From Nectonema munidae (taxonomy: Eukaryota; Nematomorpha; Nectonematoida; Nectonematidae): DNA of 64,000 nucleotides. The notes under the pieces are model-generated. The model saw nothing but the letters and a program-made list of their open reading frames with translations, ran no database searches and was not told the DNA's origin. Each line of letters starts with the position of its first letter. The first letter of the stretch is position 1. Both the position numbers and the translations under genes were made by a program. Location: contig JAUIRK010000792.1 of assembly GCA_030549495.1 (NCBI GenBank), positions 129,501 to 193,500 of the forward strand, read 5' to 3'. Below are positions 1-11,964 of this stretch, in pieces.

Positions 1-834
1 ACAAATAACGCTATTTATTTAGCAGAAAATTGATGATTTGCCCTTTCCACAAATACTCACTTCCCCACAATTATATAAGATAAAATAAAAGGGTAGTAAT
101 TAAACATTTTTAACTTTTAGGTATGCGTGCGTATTAATAATGTTTTCTTTACTTGTAACCTGAAAGTTTTTTACGCCTCCTAAAAGGTATGATGATGCGC
201 TGTTAAAAACATTCATTACAAGAGCGTTTTATCATTATCATCTTATAGGTAGGTAGGTAGACACACGCTGCCAACAAACAAGAAAGCATAAAAGAATATA
301 GAAAAGCTTTCCATGTTTTAGAAGATACATGCTATATATGTGTCAGTGTGTATTTAGTGGAGTGGAATGGAGTGAATGATGTTATTTCTTTTACTATTAA
401 AAACAAACAAGGATAAGAGTGAGTAATTAAAAGTGCTAGGAAAGATATCGCTGCTATCTTAAAGCAAGAACATTCCTTTGGCGGAGATGGATATACACAC
501 ATTATACAAGCAAAGAGATCTAGAAGACATCCACAAAACGAGTGTGTTCATTCGCATCAACGCAATCAAAAAGTCAACCGTCATTAATTGAAGTAGAATA
601 ATACCGCTTGTAAACCTCCATCACCGATAGCACGCTTGTTCAAAGTATCAACATTGTGGAAGTGGCGTATTCATAGAGAGAGAGGGAGGGGGCCCGATGG
701 GATGAGTCGTTCTCCCTCTTCCATTGCCAATTTTTTAGGATATCCAATCAGAATTAGTTTTTTTCTGAAAGAAGACTAGAAATTCATATTCATAACATGA
801 TATGAATAAATTTTACTTGTGTAATATTCGAGGC
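1..834. other. No gene recognised
   Basis: AT-rich DNA with a short GTAG-type tetranucleotide run near 247-261 and a slightly GC-richer patch around 560-760 that includes a CCAAT-box-like CCAATCAG near 741. No ORF with recognisable similarity and no convincing exon was seen on either strand. Confidence 0.5.
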
Positions 835-1360
835 CAGTGATTCTCAAACTTTTTCTTTTATGGATCCTTTTCGAACTGGAAATTTTCTTGTAGACCTCTT
901 ATTTTTTACCCGATTAACGACCGGAGGCGACTATACAAAAATATGAATCGTCTGCGTTTATCAATGCTCTTTAATACAAATCTTCTGCTTTACATTAGAT
1001 ATCGACTGATTATTCTGTTCGTTAACGGGTTAAATTGTTAATCTTTTTATTTGTTTACTCAATAAATTTTATATGGTATTTTTAAATTGTGCTTATCTAT
1101 TAAATCAATTTTATCAAGTCAAAGTGGAATTTGTTTTTTTGGGAAAAATATGTTGTTTAGTGTGATAGTCTTGAACTTGATTCTAAACATGATATGTCAA
1201 GTTTAGAATAAAGCCAGTGAAAATCCTACACCTCCTCTATCAATAAAATTAAGTGGATTTCGATTTTTTGAATGCAGATAAAATCACGACTGAAAGCTTT
1301 AAAATTATATTTAATCACTTTTAGTACAAGATATGAAGATGGGAAAGCGGTCACATATTA
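835..1360. mobile_element. hAT-like non-autonomous repeat, copy A, interrupted by a MITE
   Basis: It begins CAGTGATTCTCAAAC, a typical hAT terminal sequence, and is clearly related over its length to the copy at 50669-51145. Shared stretches include the TATCAATAAAATTA block and the GATGGGAAAGC block near the far end. Compared with copy B, this copy carries an extra ~129 bp (905-1033), itself a piggyBac-like MITE. No open reading frame is evident. The far terminus was not located, so the right edge is where similarity to copy B fades. Confidence 0.55.
905..1033. mobile_element. piggyBac-like MITE, diverged copy
   Basis: It starts TTTACCCGATTAACG and ends CGTTAACGGGTTAA, an imperfect inverted terminal repeat with ACCC/GGGT ends beside a TTAA-like target. 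It contains the family core AATCGTCTGCGTTT found in the better copies at 29847, 30112, 37009 and 52977. It lies inside a hAT-like repeat, so it inserted later than that repeat. Confidence 0.5.
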
Positions 1361-2263
1361 TAAATGTGCTTCTTTCTTTCTGCTTTTTGTTATAAAATCG
1401 CTACGTATTTAATCTTCTTCTAGATCCGCCCTGAATCGTGACGAAAAGAGTAGCCCATATGGTAGAAATAAGTTCCTCGAAAGTATTTTAAAATCTCACC
1501 AAAAAAAAGTATAAACCATAGGGCGCATGAAGTTGAATTGGAGAACCAAGTAAAATTTAAGGAAAAAATTTCAGTTAGTGGATTTTAAAATTTCATAAGT
1601 CCAACTTTATCACTCAGCTCATCCTCTTTCTCATCCAATTGTCTAAAAATAAAGTTTCATCATGTTGTCCAAAATGAATATAAGTAACACGGCCAAAAGA
1701 TTTCATTGAAAATCGAAACACCATTTCTGCGTCAGAGTTAGTACATTATTTTAAGCATAACAAATTTATTGTAACGTAACAAACATATATGACTAACTTG
1801 ACTTATGAAGTGGTTTAGTTAGGGATAATAGAAAGTTAGAAATCAGTTAATATTGCTGTGTGTTGTCGAGAAAATATTGTGTATCCTGCTATCCTTAAAA
1901 TTAGAAATTCTTGATACACTGAATCAAAGCAAATTCATTTCACTGGTTGGTTGGTTGGTTGTGACTAGCATTCACTCTACAGCTGATTTTGACTATTCCA
2001 ATTTGTTCCTCATTTCCCATAATATTTGCAAGTGCTCAACCAATTTCTAAATGTGCCTTGATGAGCACAATTTTGGAAAAATATTATCGTGGTTAGGTTT
2101 AGTATTTCCATATACATTTTTCGACATTCTTGATACAAACTTTTCTATTTATTTGTATTAATACACGTCTGACACAAAAAAAGCATCTAGGCATGCATAC
2201 ACACATACGAATACATGCATACACGCACATACTACATACATACACTGAAATAAATCTCAAAAA
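1361..2263. other. No gene recognised
   Basis: AT-rich sequence with a GGTT tetranucleotide run near 1944-1960. The longest ORF here (1853-2050) has no recognisable domain and low-complexity codon use. Nothing else could be supported. Confidence 0.45.
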
Positions 2264-2410
2264 GTAAAGGTAAAGGTACCATAGGGGGTTTTCATCAAGA
2301 AGGCACAATTGCACCGCTTGTATGGAACTATGAGAAAAGCAGGATTGGTGCGAGATCGAACCCAAGACCTTGAGTTATCGAATCCAGCATCTAACCAACC
2401 CTACTCACAC
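2264..2410 (-). mobile_element. tRNA-derived SINE
   Basis: Read on the minus strand, it has a tRNA-like head: an A-box-like GGTTGGTTAGATGC followed about 30 bases later by a B box, GGTTCGATC (plus-strand complement near 2353-2362). A non-tRNA body follows, ending in GATGAAAACCCCC and ACCTTTACC. A second near full-length copy is at 55592-55730, and tail fragments are at 11339 and 25385. The B box fits the RNA polymerase III consensus GGTTCGANNCC. The spacing and repeated occurrence argue for a SINE rather than a functional tRNA gene. Confidence 0.7.
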
Positions 2411-2435
2411 CTAAAAACAGCGGTATAGACCTAGA

Positions 2436-3203
2436 CAGTGGCGTAGCAGGAAAAAAGTTGATAGGGGGCACAGTTTAAAAACTTAAAAAACTTTAACAAC
2501 ATTATTTATACTTTCTTGATCCTTTCATTGGAGAAATTTTTGAAAAAAATGAATCGAAAACATGCTGAAACATTAAGATATAACTTCATATTTTATTTCA
2601 TCTCAAATTCAAACAAATTTATCAATCTCAAACACTCATTCATGAAAACTGAATTCTTGTACAATAATGAAAAAATACTTTAAAATAATAATTGAAGCCT
2701 ACGAGTTTTGTTTGCGAAAACTTCCAAAACTTCATCATAGTTAATATATGTGTATTCCTGCAAGTATGCCAAAATTATGAGGTTACGCTTTCTTTCATGA
2801 ATCATCGATGTCCTTTGATCGGACATCGATTCGTTTTAAAAATGAAAAACTTCTTTCGCAAGAAGCAGTACTCACTCAAGGGCTCCATAAAAATGAAACC
2901 ATCCATAGATTTTTAATAAAAATATATCTTTTGATTGATGCTCATACGATGAAGAGAGAAGATCAAAGCAAATATTGTGACATGCTTGATTTATCCGTTT
3001 ATCAACGAAAGGAATTTGACAATAAGTGTACTAGAACGAACAAATAATACGTACTTCTATTAACAAGTTAGGAAAAACTCCAATATTAATTGTTACGACT
3101 ATGAACGCCGTAAAAGGAAGAATGATATCGCATAAGGTGCATGGGGGCACCATGGGGTAAATAGGGGGCGCGGCCCCTCATGCCCAGCCTAGCTACGCCA
3201 CTG
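2436..3203. mobile_element. Non-autonomous hAT element, 768 bp
   Basis: The terminal inverted repeats are CAGTGGCGTAGC and GCTACGCCACTG. The flanks GACCTAGA and GTCCTAGT match at six of eight positions and fit an 8-bp hAT target duplication. Near the ends are G-rich then C-rich tracts (GGGGGCAC, GGGGCGCGGCCCC). The interior has two overlapping plus-strand ORFs (2692-2916, 2808-3047) with no domain I recognise. The same termini occur on the short element at 20777-20915. Confidence 0.75.
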
Positions 3204-4647
3204 GTCCTAGTATTTGAAATAAATAAAGAGTTTACTTCTTGGAAGATGCTTTTCACAATATACACTTTGTAAAGTCAATGCAAAAAACATGTAAAATACA
3301 TGCTTGCGTGGACAATGCATGAAGGAGAATGTGGTGAATCGCCTGGAGAAGTTAAATAGGGAGTAGAGCGCAAAAAGAGAGAGAAAGAAAGAAAAGGATG
3401 GATGAAGATTAAAAGTTTGTTATCAGTATTGACAGGTTGAAATTAGTGTAAGAAGGTGGGAAGGGAGTGAAGATATGGTGTTGTTGTGTGTGTATGTGGG
3501 CGACTCGCATAGAAAGCAACGTGACGACAACAATACAAGAAGATGGTGGGTGGCGCAACAAAGAACGAACGAACGACGACTAACCAAACTGCAAAAGTGA
3601 CATTTCTTGTTTGTTCAAGAAGAGCGAGAAGTGAAATGGGATATGATCATTGATGTGGAGGCAGAAAGCAAAGACTGAATTCTTTGTTGAGAGGAGCACG
3701 GGAGCAATAGAGAATTTTTAAAAGAGCGTTTATTTGCAAAAGATATTATTATTATTATTATTGGTGGTGGTTGGAGGGAGAAAGAAGCTGAAGAAAGTAA
3801 ATACGCTACTTAGCACTCAGCATTCCGCGTTGTTGCTTGCTATAAATAAACGTTACACGAGTTGAATAAAGTCGTACACATGGCGATATAGAAGCACGTG
3901 CCAACAAATCCACTTATACGCCGTGAGGGAGAAGCTGGACATTTATAGGTCGCATCGAAAACTATTCTACATGCACTTTTTGTTCTAAATCTTTCGTTTT
4001 AATTCGGTTAACGAAAAAATGGACTTGAATTTGAATTAAAGTTAGTACATCTGAGAAAAATAGCGATCCGAGGAAACACATGTTCACTAAACATCTTAAG
4101 ATTAACGTTCTTCCTGTAAATACTTTGGGGTGGTTTTTCTTCGTGAGAACAGTTTGGGCTGTTTCTCTTTACAACAAAGAGAGCCCCACATAAATAATAA
4201 TAATTAGTTCTAATTAATTATATAATAGATTGCTTTCAAAAATGTAAGCGTATTTGCGAATTAATTCACTAAGGTTTACATAGGAGAGAGAAAATCAGCG
4301 CAATTACCATCCAACATCCATAAGGCGTAATTTCTTCGCTATGCAAAGTTTTTGAGAAGTTACACTCACTGAAGCAAATTTATTTCTTTTTTTCTCGGCG
4401 TGATTCAATAAATAAAAATCAATATTGTTTTAGAAAAGGACGTTAAATCAATATAATTAATTCCTATTACATTGATAGTATATTGAGATATGTGGTCGAT
4501 AGTTATAGAGTCATTTCAGTGTTTTAAATGTGTTCAGAGCATTTAAATCCATTTCTCATCCTCATTGAATTGCCTAGATCAGAAATAATCTTGGTTCAAA
4601 CTCTTTGGACCTTTTATCCTAACTCTGGAATCCAACATGTTAGCTTT
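3204..4647. other. No gene recognised; purine-rich, GC-richer stretch at 3300-3960
   Basis: From about 3300 to 3960 the plus strand is rich in A and G, with scattered CpG and an ATT microsatellite at about 3745-3762. This differs from the surrounding AT-rich DNA and could be a promoter or 5' untranslated region, but no coding exon follows that I can recognise. The remainder is ordinary AT-rich sequence. Confidence 0.35.
3841..3848 (+). promoter_or_regulatory. Possible TATA box
   Basis: TATAAATA lies at the end of the purine-rich stretch. The sequence alone cannot show that it is used: no recognisable gene starts downstream, and TATA-like words are frequent in AT-rich DNA. Confidence 0.15.
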
Positions 4648-4908
4648 CAGGGGTCGGCAAAGTGAACTTACCAAATTGTTCTATGCTTTTTTACTTTATT
4701 GTAGTAATAAATCTCCTTTTTGTTTTAAAACATAGTTTAGCAGATTGTATAGTGTAGGATATATGAAACATTTTTGCTTTCTATTCATCTCTTAATTGTT
4801 GACATTGATTATGCTTTTATGAAACATTTCTATGTGGGGTGGGGGTCGATGTGAAGACAAATGTTCTATGAAGGGGTCGACGGGTAAAAAAAAGTTTGTC
4901 GATCCCTG
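4648..4908. mobile_element. hAT MITE, 261 bp (GGGTCGGCAAA family)
   Basis: It starts CAGGGGTCGGCAAAG and ends AAGTTTGTCGATCCCTG, inverted repeats typical of hAT elements. An inverted, related copy is at 11019-11333, and the larger element at 32875-33939 has similar termini. The flanks do not show a clean 8-bp duplication. No ORF. Confidence 0.65.
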
Positions 4909-5182
4909 GCTTAAATGTAGAGACTATTGTGACAAAACACGACATTTTAACAATAGCCGGACAACGAAATTCATAATAAGTTCATATATACAACATAGAA
5001 AAGGATAAGTAATCCTTATTTTCAAAAGTGTATTTAAATTTTTTCAAATTATAAATAAATGCGCTTGCATTAAATGTCCATTTTTGTGTTTGGAAAGACT
5101 TCCCACTACCACCCTCTTCTTTCGATCACAAATATATAATTTGCTGCAAAATAAAATCAAGTTTAAAAGAACTCTACTTATA

Positions 5183-5297
5183 TTAACCCATTTACGACCA
5201 ATGTTCCAAAAAGGGAACGCAGACGAATTCCTACTTTAAATGGAATTAAATAGGAATTACTAAAGTCGCCTGCTTTGCTTGGTCCTAAATGGGTTAA
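5183..5297. mobile_element. piggyBac-like MITE, 115 bp
   Basis: It is bounded by TTAA on both sides, with termini CCCATTTACGACCAA and TTGGTCCTAAATGGG. TTAA targets with CCC ends are the hallmark of the piggyBac superfamily. This copy has an internal sequence that differs from the other copies but keeps both ends. Confidence 0.7.
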
Positions 5298-6462
5298 GAT
5301 GGTCCGCAAAATAGGAAACCCTTTCCAATACTCCTTGTTTAGAATCGGCGCTGTAAAGAGGTTTGATTCATTTATTAAACATATCCTGTATATTGCCAAA
5401 CATATAAATGATTTCAAAAATGGAAGTTACAGCGTCACCTCCTTATAAACAAAAAAGTTCAGCCTTTCGTATCTCTTTATCAAAAAATGTTAATTTAACT
5501 TTTTCGTATACAGAGGTGTGCGTGCGTGCATACCATTGTATATTTGTCTGCGTGCAGCCACACTTGGCACGTGTGCCATATGTTGTTGGCGCTTGTACGT
5601 ACAGTATATCCTCTCATATCCGAAGGCTAAAATAACCACGTAAAACTCTCTTCAAACCTTTAAATAAAGTCTAGTGTCCGGCAAGGGCTTATAGTCGGTC
5701 CCCTTTTCATCTAATAATAATAATTAGCATGATAGTGTATAGGTGCTAGGAAAAACAACATTAGAATAAGACAAAGCATACATACACTGAGCAAACTTGA
5801 TAACATATTTGGATTACGAGTAAAGGCATACAAGAAGATGTAACTCATGATCACCGGCATTACCATTGTTATTCACGTAAGCAAAAGAGAATCGGAAAAT
5901 TTACGCTAAACTGTTTGTTAACACCATCTGGCGTTGAGTGTAAGGAACGTTTCTCAACTCTAAGGCTGAATGAGCACTACTCGTTTCTTATAAAGTAATT
6001 TCTTATGTTAGAGTGTAGTATATATTTAATTTTCTTTCCAAAGCCGTAGTAAATACAAAGAACATATGGGAGAGGAAAAGTTTGCACATTCAAATTACAA
6101 GTAATCCTTTTCCTTGTAAAAGGTCGAACGCTTACCATTTTAGAAGTTTGGTATAACATGTCGTTTTTTCGAGGTATGCCCTTTTTGCGAATACCTTCAT
6201 TTTGGCAAAATTAATGAATAGCCCTTTCAGGCGCCGATTTTTTCTTTTTCAATGAGTTTTTATAAAAATAAAGCTACCTACAAAATAAATGGAAGAAAAA
6301 GTTCTTTCTTAAAAAATTCTTTAAGAAAATAATAGTAAGAATTTTTTTATACTTTTTTTTAAGTTTTTTTGTTAAGCGAACCATTTTTAATTTTATGGAC
6401 ACAGGGTTTTTTAAAAAATCTTTAAATGGAGACAATTTTTAAAATGCCAAATGTTGCCCTTG
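5298..6462. other. No gene recognised
   Basis: Several short ORFs on both strands (for example 5408-5635 plus and 5977-6159 minus) show no domain or conserved motif. From about 6240 the DNA becomes T- and A-homopolymer rich. Confidence 0.45.
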
Positions 6463-7126
6463 TATCTTATAAAGGAAAACACCGCAGACTGTTCTTATGA
6501 AGAAAAAACAACTCTAAAATGTTACAGGTATTTGATCTTCATGTGATCTCCTATATGGATACTTCATAATGGAAGCCTTTTCGAGTAAATTTGGGTATTT
6601 CTTTTGCAGTTATGAATTTTAATAGGAAAGTGAATGCAGAGACGCAATTGAAGAATCAGGAGTGAACTCATTCCTAATAGATGAGTTAAGTTGTTGTTAA
6701 AAGTTTGGTTTTGCTTTGACTCTATCATATATGAATGATTTGATTCTCTTGTTGAGATAGTAGGAGCGATGACATCACACTTACAAACAGGGATAATTCG
6801 ATTTGATAAAATCGCTGCAGTTATGGTGGGATTAGGAGCTGAGAGTGTACTTGTAATGCTAGGGAATAATAGTGGTGTGTTCACTGGTCTCTTGTTGAGA
6901 TAGTAGGAGTGATGACATCACACTTACAAACAGGGATAATTCGATTTGATAAAATCGCTGTAGTTATGGTGGGATTAGGAGCTGAGTAGGGAATAATAGT
7001 GGTGTGTTCACTGGACAAAAATTCTTTTATAATAAATTTTGAAAATTTAAAAAATAAGTTCTAAGGCTTATCTTGTAAAGGAAAACACCGCAGACTGTTC
7101 TTATGAAGATAAAACAACTCTAAAAT
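6463..7126. repeat. Tandem duplication enclosed by 58-bp direct repeats
   Basis: A 58-bp unit containing AAAACACCGCAGACTG occurs at about 6463-6520 and again at 7069-7126 in the same orientation. Between them a ~140-bp unit is duplicated in tandem (about 6745-6887 and 6888-7014). Each copy runs from CTCTTGTTGAGATAG to GTGTGTTCACTGG, and the second copy lacks about 17 bp. A minus-strand ORF (6564-6884) crosses copy one but has no recognisable domain. The type of element is unknown. Confidence 0.7.
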
Positions 7127-10100
7127 CCCCCCCCCCCCTCTCTCCAAAATTTTGAGGATGTGGGCCTCAGACGCAGCCGTGAATGCTAAAATGATTTTTG
7201 ACTAAAAGGGAAAATTTACCTGTTTGAATCACTACTTCAAACTTGTGTGAGGACAAAGAGATGTTTCAATCTTTCAGTTTTATGTGGAGAAAAGGAAGAC
7301 ATGACAAAAAAGTATAGGAAATGAGTATTGCCTATTAAAAATCAGATGGAAAACATCTTTTTATTCTTCTCAACTAAGTGAAGGTGAAAATGAGGGAAAG
7401 TAATTTCTTGTATGAGGAGAAATAAGTAGGTGTTGCTCCTGAACGCTGCTGCTACTTACCTTTTTCTTTTACAAGAAATTAGTGTTCTTTTAGAAATGGC
7501 GTGACAACATCCCCCATACACACAAACAAACACATGCAAAGCTCCATCCATGATGAGAAAATGCGCAAAAAAGCGCTCTTTTGTGTAAATATTGACGTGA
7601 AAATAATGGAGATAGCAGGTGAGCCGATTAAAACAACAGCGGTGCCTGACTGCAAAACAGTGCCTTCTTTGTTTCTCAAGAAGCTTGGATGAATTGTAAA
7701 TTACCTAATCAATAATTATTATCCGCGCGAGAACGCAAATGAAAAGGGCGACTCGCGGGCTCTCTACTTTTAGCCAATAAAATTTAACCTAATGATCGAC
7801 TTCCTATTTTTATCGAATAGCATGCAAGGAATAATCAGCATTCTACTTTCAGCCAATAGCATACAAAACACCAAGCGAATCACTGGAAATTATATCATGG
7901 CTTGGAAAAATTTAAAGGGACTTTTATTAGCTAAATAAAATATTTCTATGATTAAAGATCACCCGTAAGTGTTGATATACAAAAAAAATAAAAAAAATAT
8001 TTCAATGTCATATGTTATTATAGAATGTTCAAAAAGAATTAAAAAAATATTTTTGGAATATCAAAAAGACGTTTTTCTTTCATCGCCATTTTTAATAAAC
8101 ATTTTTTTTTAAAATAAATAAATAAACGAGGTTGACATTTTGAGAACAGAGTCGCAGAGTGGCGGGAATCCTAGTACCTAAAAATTCTAATACGACTCCA
8201 ACTACTAAAAACAAATCTTCCCTTCAGAGACTTCGACTAAAGAAGACACACTCCATGCGCTTACAAAATTTAAACGTTTAATCTCCGACTCAACAACCTC
8301 GTTTATGACGATGAATGAAATAACGCAAGCAATTAAATATATTTAAGACAGGTTCTTGGTGATGGAAGGACGTAAAATAAAAATAAGTACAAAACGAAAA
8401 AAGGATTATCAATTTATAGCAGAGCTCACTTCCTTACTCTGACACATTTGAAAGATAAAGTAAATAAAACAACACAAGTTTCCATTTCAAGAAAAAATCA
8501 CTCTCACTTACTTAAAGTTACATATAAGCTAAAAATGTCTTCTATAAACAGACTGAGAATTTCTCAAACAAGAAAAAATGTTAGTGACACTGAAGACGTA
8601 TAATTTATCTAATGAATTGATCAATTAGTGACAATTTTGATGAAAATCCTTTTTGCCTCTTGATGAAACAACTTCAAATTTAGAAAACAACCCCTGATTA
8701 AATCCACATCTACAAAATTATTCTGACATTTTTTGATGATAATAAAATTCCTTGTCAAACCTTATATCAATATCTCCTGCTGCAAACATGATGAGCAATT
8801 TATCTAATTAATTATTAGATTAATTATTAATTAAGCATGGGCTCTCAATTCCCGATCGTAACTATCCTTATCATCTGTCCAGCTGCCAACAACTTTAAAA
8901 GAAACTTCTCAAAAATTTTAACTCGAAAATGCTAACAATACAATTATTATAGAGATTTTGTTGCACTAAACCTCAGTCTAACTTTAAATAAAATTGAACA
9001 TAAATCATTCAAAAATAAAGGATGCTTTAAAGAGTTTTGAAAGAGAAGCATGTTAGATGATTACTTTCACACATTAAGCTCTAAATAGTTAGCAAGAGGT
9101 ATTTTCAAAAATAATGCACGCTCTTACATGCCAACAATAAGTGGGATTATAAGGATTTAGACACCTCAAAGTGAACTCCGATTTTGGGATAAAAATTATA
9201 GTCAAAATCGCCAAGTTTTTCTTTTTTTCCTATTTATTTAAGCAATAAATTTATTATTCCATAAAAATTTCTTTCGAATCCAAAAGTTCAGTGTTAAAGA
9301 ATTTTACGTATGTTAAAAAGATGCAAACTGAACGCCAAACAATCACACAAACGTCACAACAGAGATTGATTTGAGCTTTCAAATTACTGTCGTTTCAACA
9401 CATCTTTCAAAAATCTAATTTAACCCATACATCAAATTTGATTCTGCATACTTGCGAACTTTTTGGATTCTTGATGGGCGATTTTCCCATATAACTTCCA
9501 CATCCTATTTTTTTACAATATTAATAGTCTTTTTTCTTCAGAATGTGTTTCACAAGTTGTCAGCATCATAAAAATTTCAATAATTACTATTTTATTAGAA
9601 ATTTGAAATAATTACATATATATTCATTAAGTTATATATGATAAAAAAAAGCTATGATTACAAAAACGAGAACAAGAGCGTATATAGACAGAGTATAATA
9701 TATTTTTTGATTCAATTTTTTTTTAAATAGTTTAACTTTTTTTTTTTTAACAATTTCTTTATTATAAACTAAACATGCTTTTTTAGCACCCTTTAACATA
9801 TGTTGTCCAGGTTAATATTCATAAAAAGTTGTGTTAGAAAAATTGTGTATATTTTTTTCTACCACAAATTTGAACTAAACTAAGTATAAATAAGATATCT
9901 ATATAAGATAATTCAGACAAAAAATATTTTAACATATTTTTTGAAACTTCTTAGGATAGAGACTAGAGATCTACAAAATACGGCCACACAAAATCCTAAT
10001 TAACGGAAAAGTCACGGGCTGAAAATTTAAATTCGGAGACCAGTAGCATTCTATTATTAATAAGTTTTACAAGGGTGAACTCATTTTTATTGTTTCTTAT

Positions 10101-11018
10101 TATTTATTTATAATAATTAGTCTAATAATTTTAGAATAACTGTAAGAAGAAACACTAAATAACATACATTTAAATATTTCACAAAAAAGTTTTTTTTCAT
10201 AAAAAAAAATGTCATGTCTACAGTGATGTTTTAAAAGGGAGGTGCACATTATTTTTGAATTTTTTTTCTCCAAAATTTGCACCTCAAAATAAATGTATGC
10301 AATATACATGTGTATTACACGGCAACACAAATTTACTATCATTTTCTTGATTTCTTAAAAAACGCAATGAGCTTGAAGGAATATCACTTCTTAAGAAAAA
10401 TGTAAAGATTTTGTTGAATCAATTGAGATATAATTACAAACTTTTTCCAGGGCAGACAATTGTCTTGATTCAACTTGATCATAAAAGAAATTTATTGTCT
10501 AGATTGAATCTTTTAATGGAAAAATAGAATATTCACGAAAAATTTTACGCTTAAAAAGTTGTTTAACCAAAGTGGGAGTCATTCGCAAACAATTTGCGAA
10601 GTGTAAGAATTTTACCTTGAAAAAGCATTTCCTCGTTGCCTTGTGTTAGTTTGTGTGCGTTTGAAGGAAACCACATGGCATAGATGGAAGATGAAAATAT
10701 TGGGCTTTTCAAAAAAATCTAAAATTTCAAAAAACGCGTATTACATAAATTCATCACAAGCATCACTGCCATAAAAGAGATATTTACCTGGAATATATAC
10801 AGTAAACACTCTCTATATTGAAAAACATATGGTAAAGATTGACATCCCATAAGGCCCAATGATTTCCAATCTTGCTATACCTCCATTTTATATAAATTTT
10901 TATAATATAATCTTTTTTATTTACATTCTTATGAGTGCATTTTATTTTCTTTATGCATCCTTGGGATTAAAGCTAAATTTTTTACTTGAAAATAAATATA
11001 GCACTCGTGAATCTAGAT
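7127..11018. other. No gene recognised; GC-richer patch at 7440-7870
   Basis: A C-homopolymer follows the preceding repeat. At 7440-7870 base composition is more balanced, with CpGs (CCGCGCGAG near 7723) and two AGCCAATA words (about 7772 and 7853) that resemble CCAAT boxes, so a promoter is possible. Two overlapping ORFs on opposite strands (7501-7692 plus, 7479-7679 minus) cover the patch, and neither shows a known domain. The rest of the interval is AT-rich with no supported feature. Confidence 0.35.
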
Positions 11019-11333
11019 CAATCGGCAAACTTTTTTTACCCGTTGACACCTTAATAGAACATTTGTCTTCACATCGACCCCCACCCCACATAGTATTTTT
11101 CATAAAAGATTAATCAATGTCCAACAATTAAGAGAAAAAAATACAAACCAAAAATGTTTCCTATATCCTATACTATACAATGTCCTAAACAATGTTTAAA
11201 AAAAAAAAGATTTATTACTACTATAAAGTAAAAAAAGCATAGCACAATTTGGTAAGTTTTTCTATCTTATCGACCCCTAAAGATCTGTTATGGACCCCCC
11301 GGGGGTCGATATCGACCACTTTGCCGACCTCTG
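11019..11333. mobile_element. hAT MITE, 315 bp, with exact target duplication
   Basis: It is flanked by a perfect 8-bp duplication ATCTAGAT (11011-11018 and 11334-11341). The ends are CAATCGGCAAACTTTTTT and CACTTTGCCGACCTCTG. It is an inverted relative of the element at 4648-4908 and shares the CACATCGACCCCCACCCCAC block. A plus-strand ORF (10859-11113) runs into it but has no recognised domain. Confidence 0.85.
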
Positions 11334-11338
11334 ATCTA

Positions 11339-11374
11339 GATGAAAACACCCTAAGGTACCTTTACCTTTAGAAT
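11339..11374 (+). mobile_element. SINE tail fragment
   Basis: GATGAAAACACCCTAAGG and the following ACCTTTACC match the tail of the tRNA-derived SINE at 2264-2410 and 55592-55730. Only the 3' tail is present. Its first bases coincide with the target duplication of the adjacent hAT MITE, so that MITE landed at its edge. Confidence 0.6.
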
Positions 11375-11964
11375 CATAATTATTAGTGCCTCATTATTTT
11401 AACCAATCAAAAAATTGTATATTATTTTTAAAATATTTCTTGATTAGGTTTGAGCTATTCAAGTTTTGCCATATTGATGTGATACTGTATGGAACTTTTT
11501 CGCTAGAACAAAATTTAGCTAATTATGGTTCGAAAACAAATTCGTAATCGGAATCGTGAGAACCAGGATTTTTTCGTGTATCGAAATCGGTTTCGCATCC
11601 GAAAAATTACTGCTACCTGCCAATACCTTGTCCGGATTCATTTAATTATTTTTTGAAACATATTTTTTGTACAAAATAAACAAAGTTAACATTTTATGTA
11701 TAGCAAGATCTATTGTTGGATACTCTTTTCTGTTTTTGTATCCATATATAAGGTAAAAAATATTCTTTCTTCCATATAAAGAATTAGTAAGATTTGCCTA
11801 AGCTAGCGGTTTTAACTAGAACACGGTTAGAAACATGTTAAAAACTTCAAATGTATAAGTTGTATGGAGATGTGAGCGTGGAGACGAGCTGAACTGAGAG
11901 AAAGCAAAGAGTTTTGATGCAATGTTCTTATTTGTATATTATATTCGCTGAAGGTAGTTAGGTT
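11375..11964. other. No gene recognised
   Basis: AT-rich sequence without a recognisable exon, repeat terminus or RNA gene. Confidence 0.4.

Noticed and set aside
2264-2410. Functional tRNA gene on the minus strand
   Set aside because: The B box is present but there is no acceptor stem or cloverleaf, and a second copy with the same non-tRNA body exists. It is a SINE.
10859-11113. ORF running into the hAT MITE
   Set aside because: About 95 bases of it lie in the MITE, and the remainder is hydrophobic AT-rich translation without a motif.
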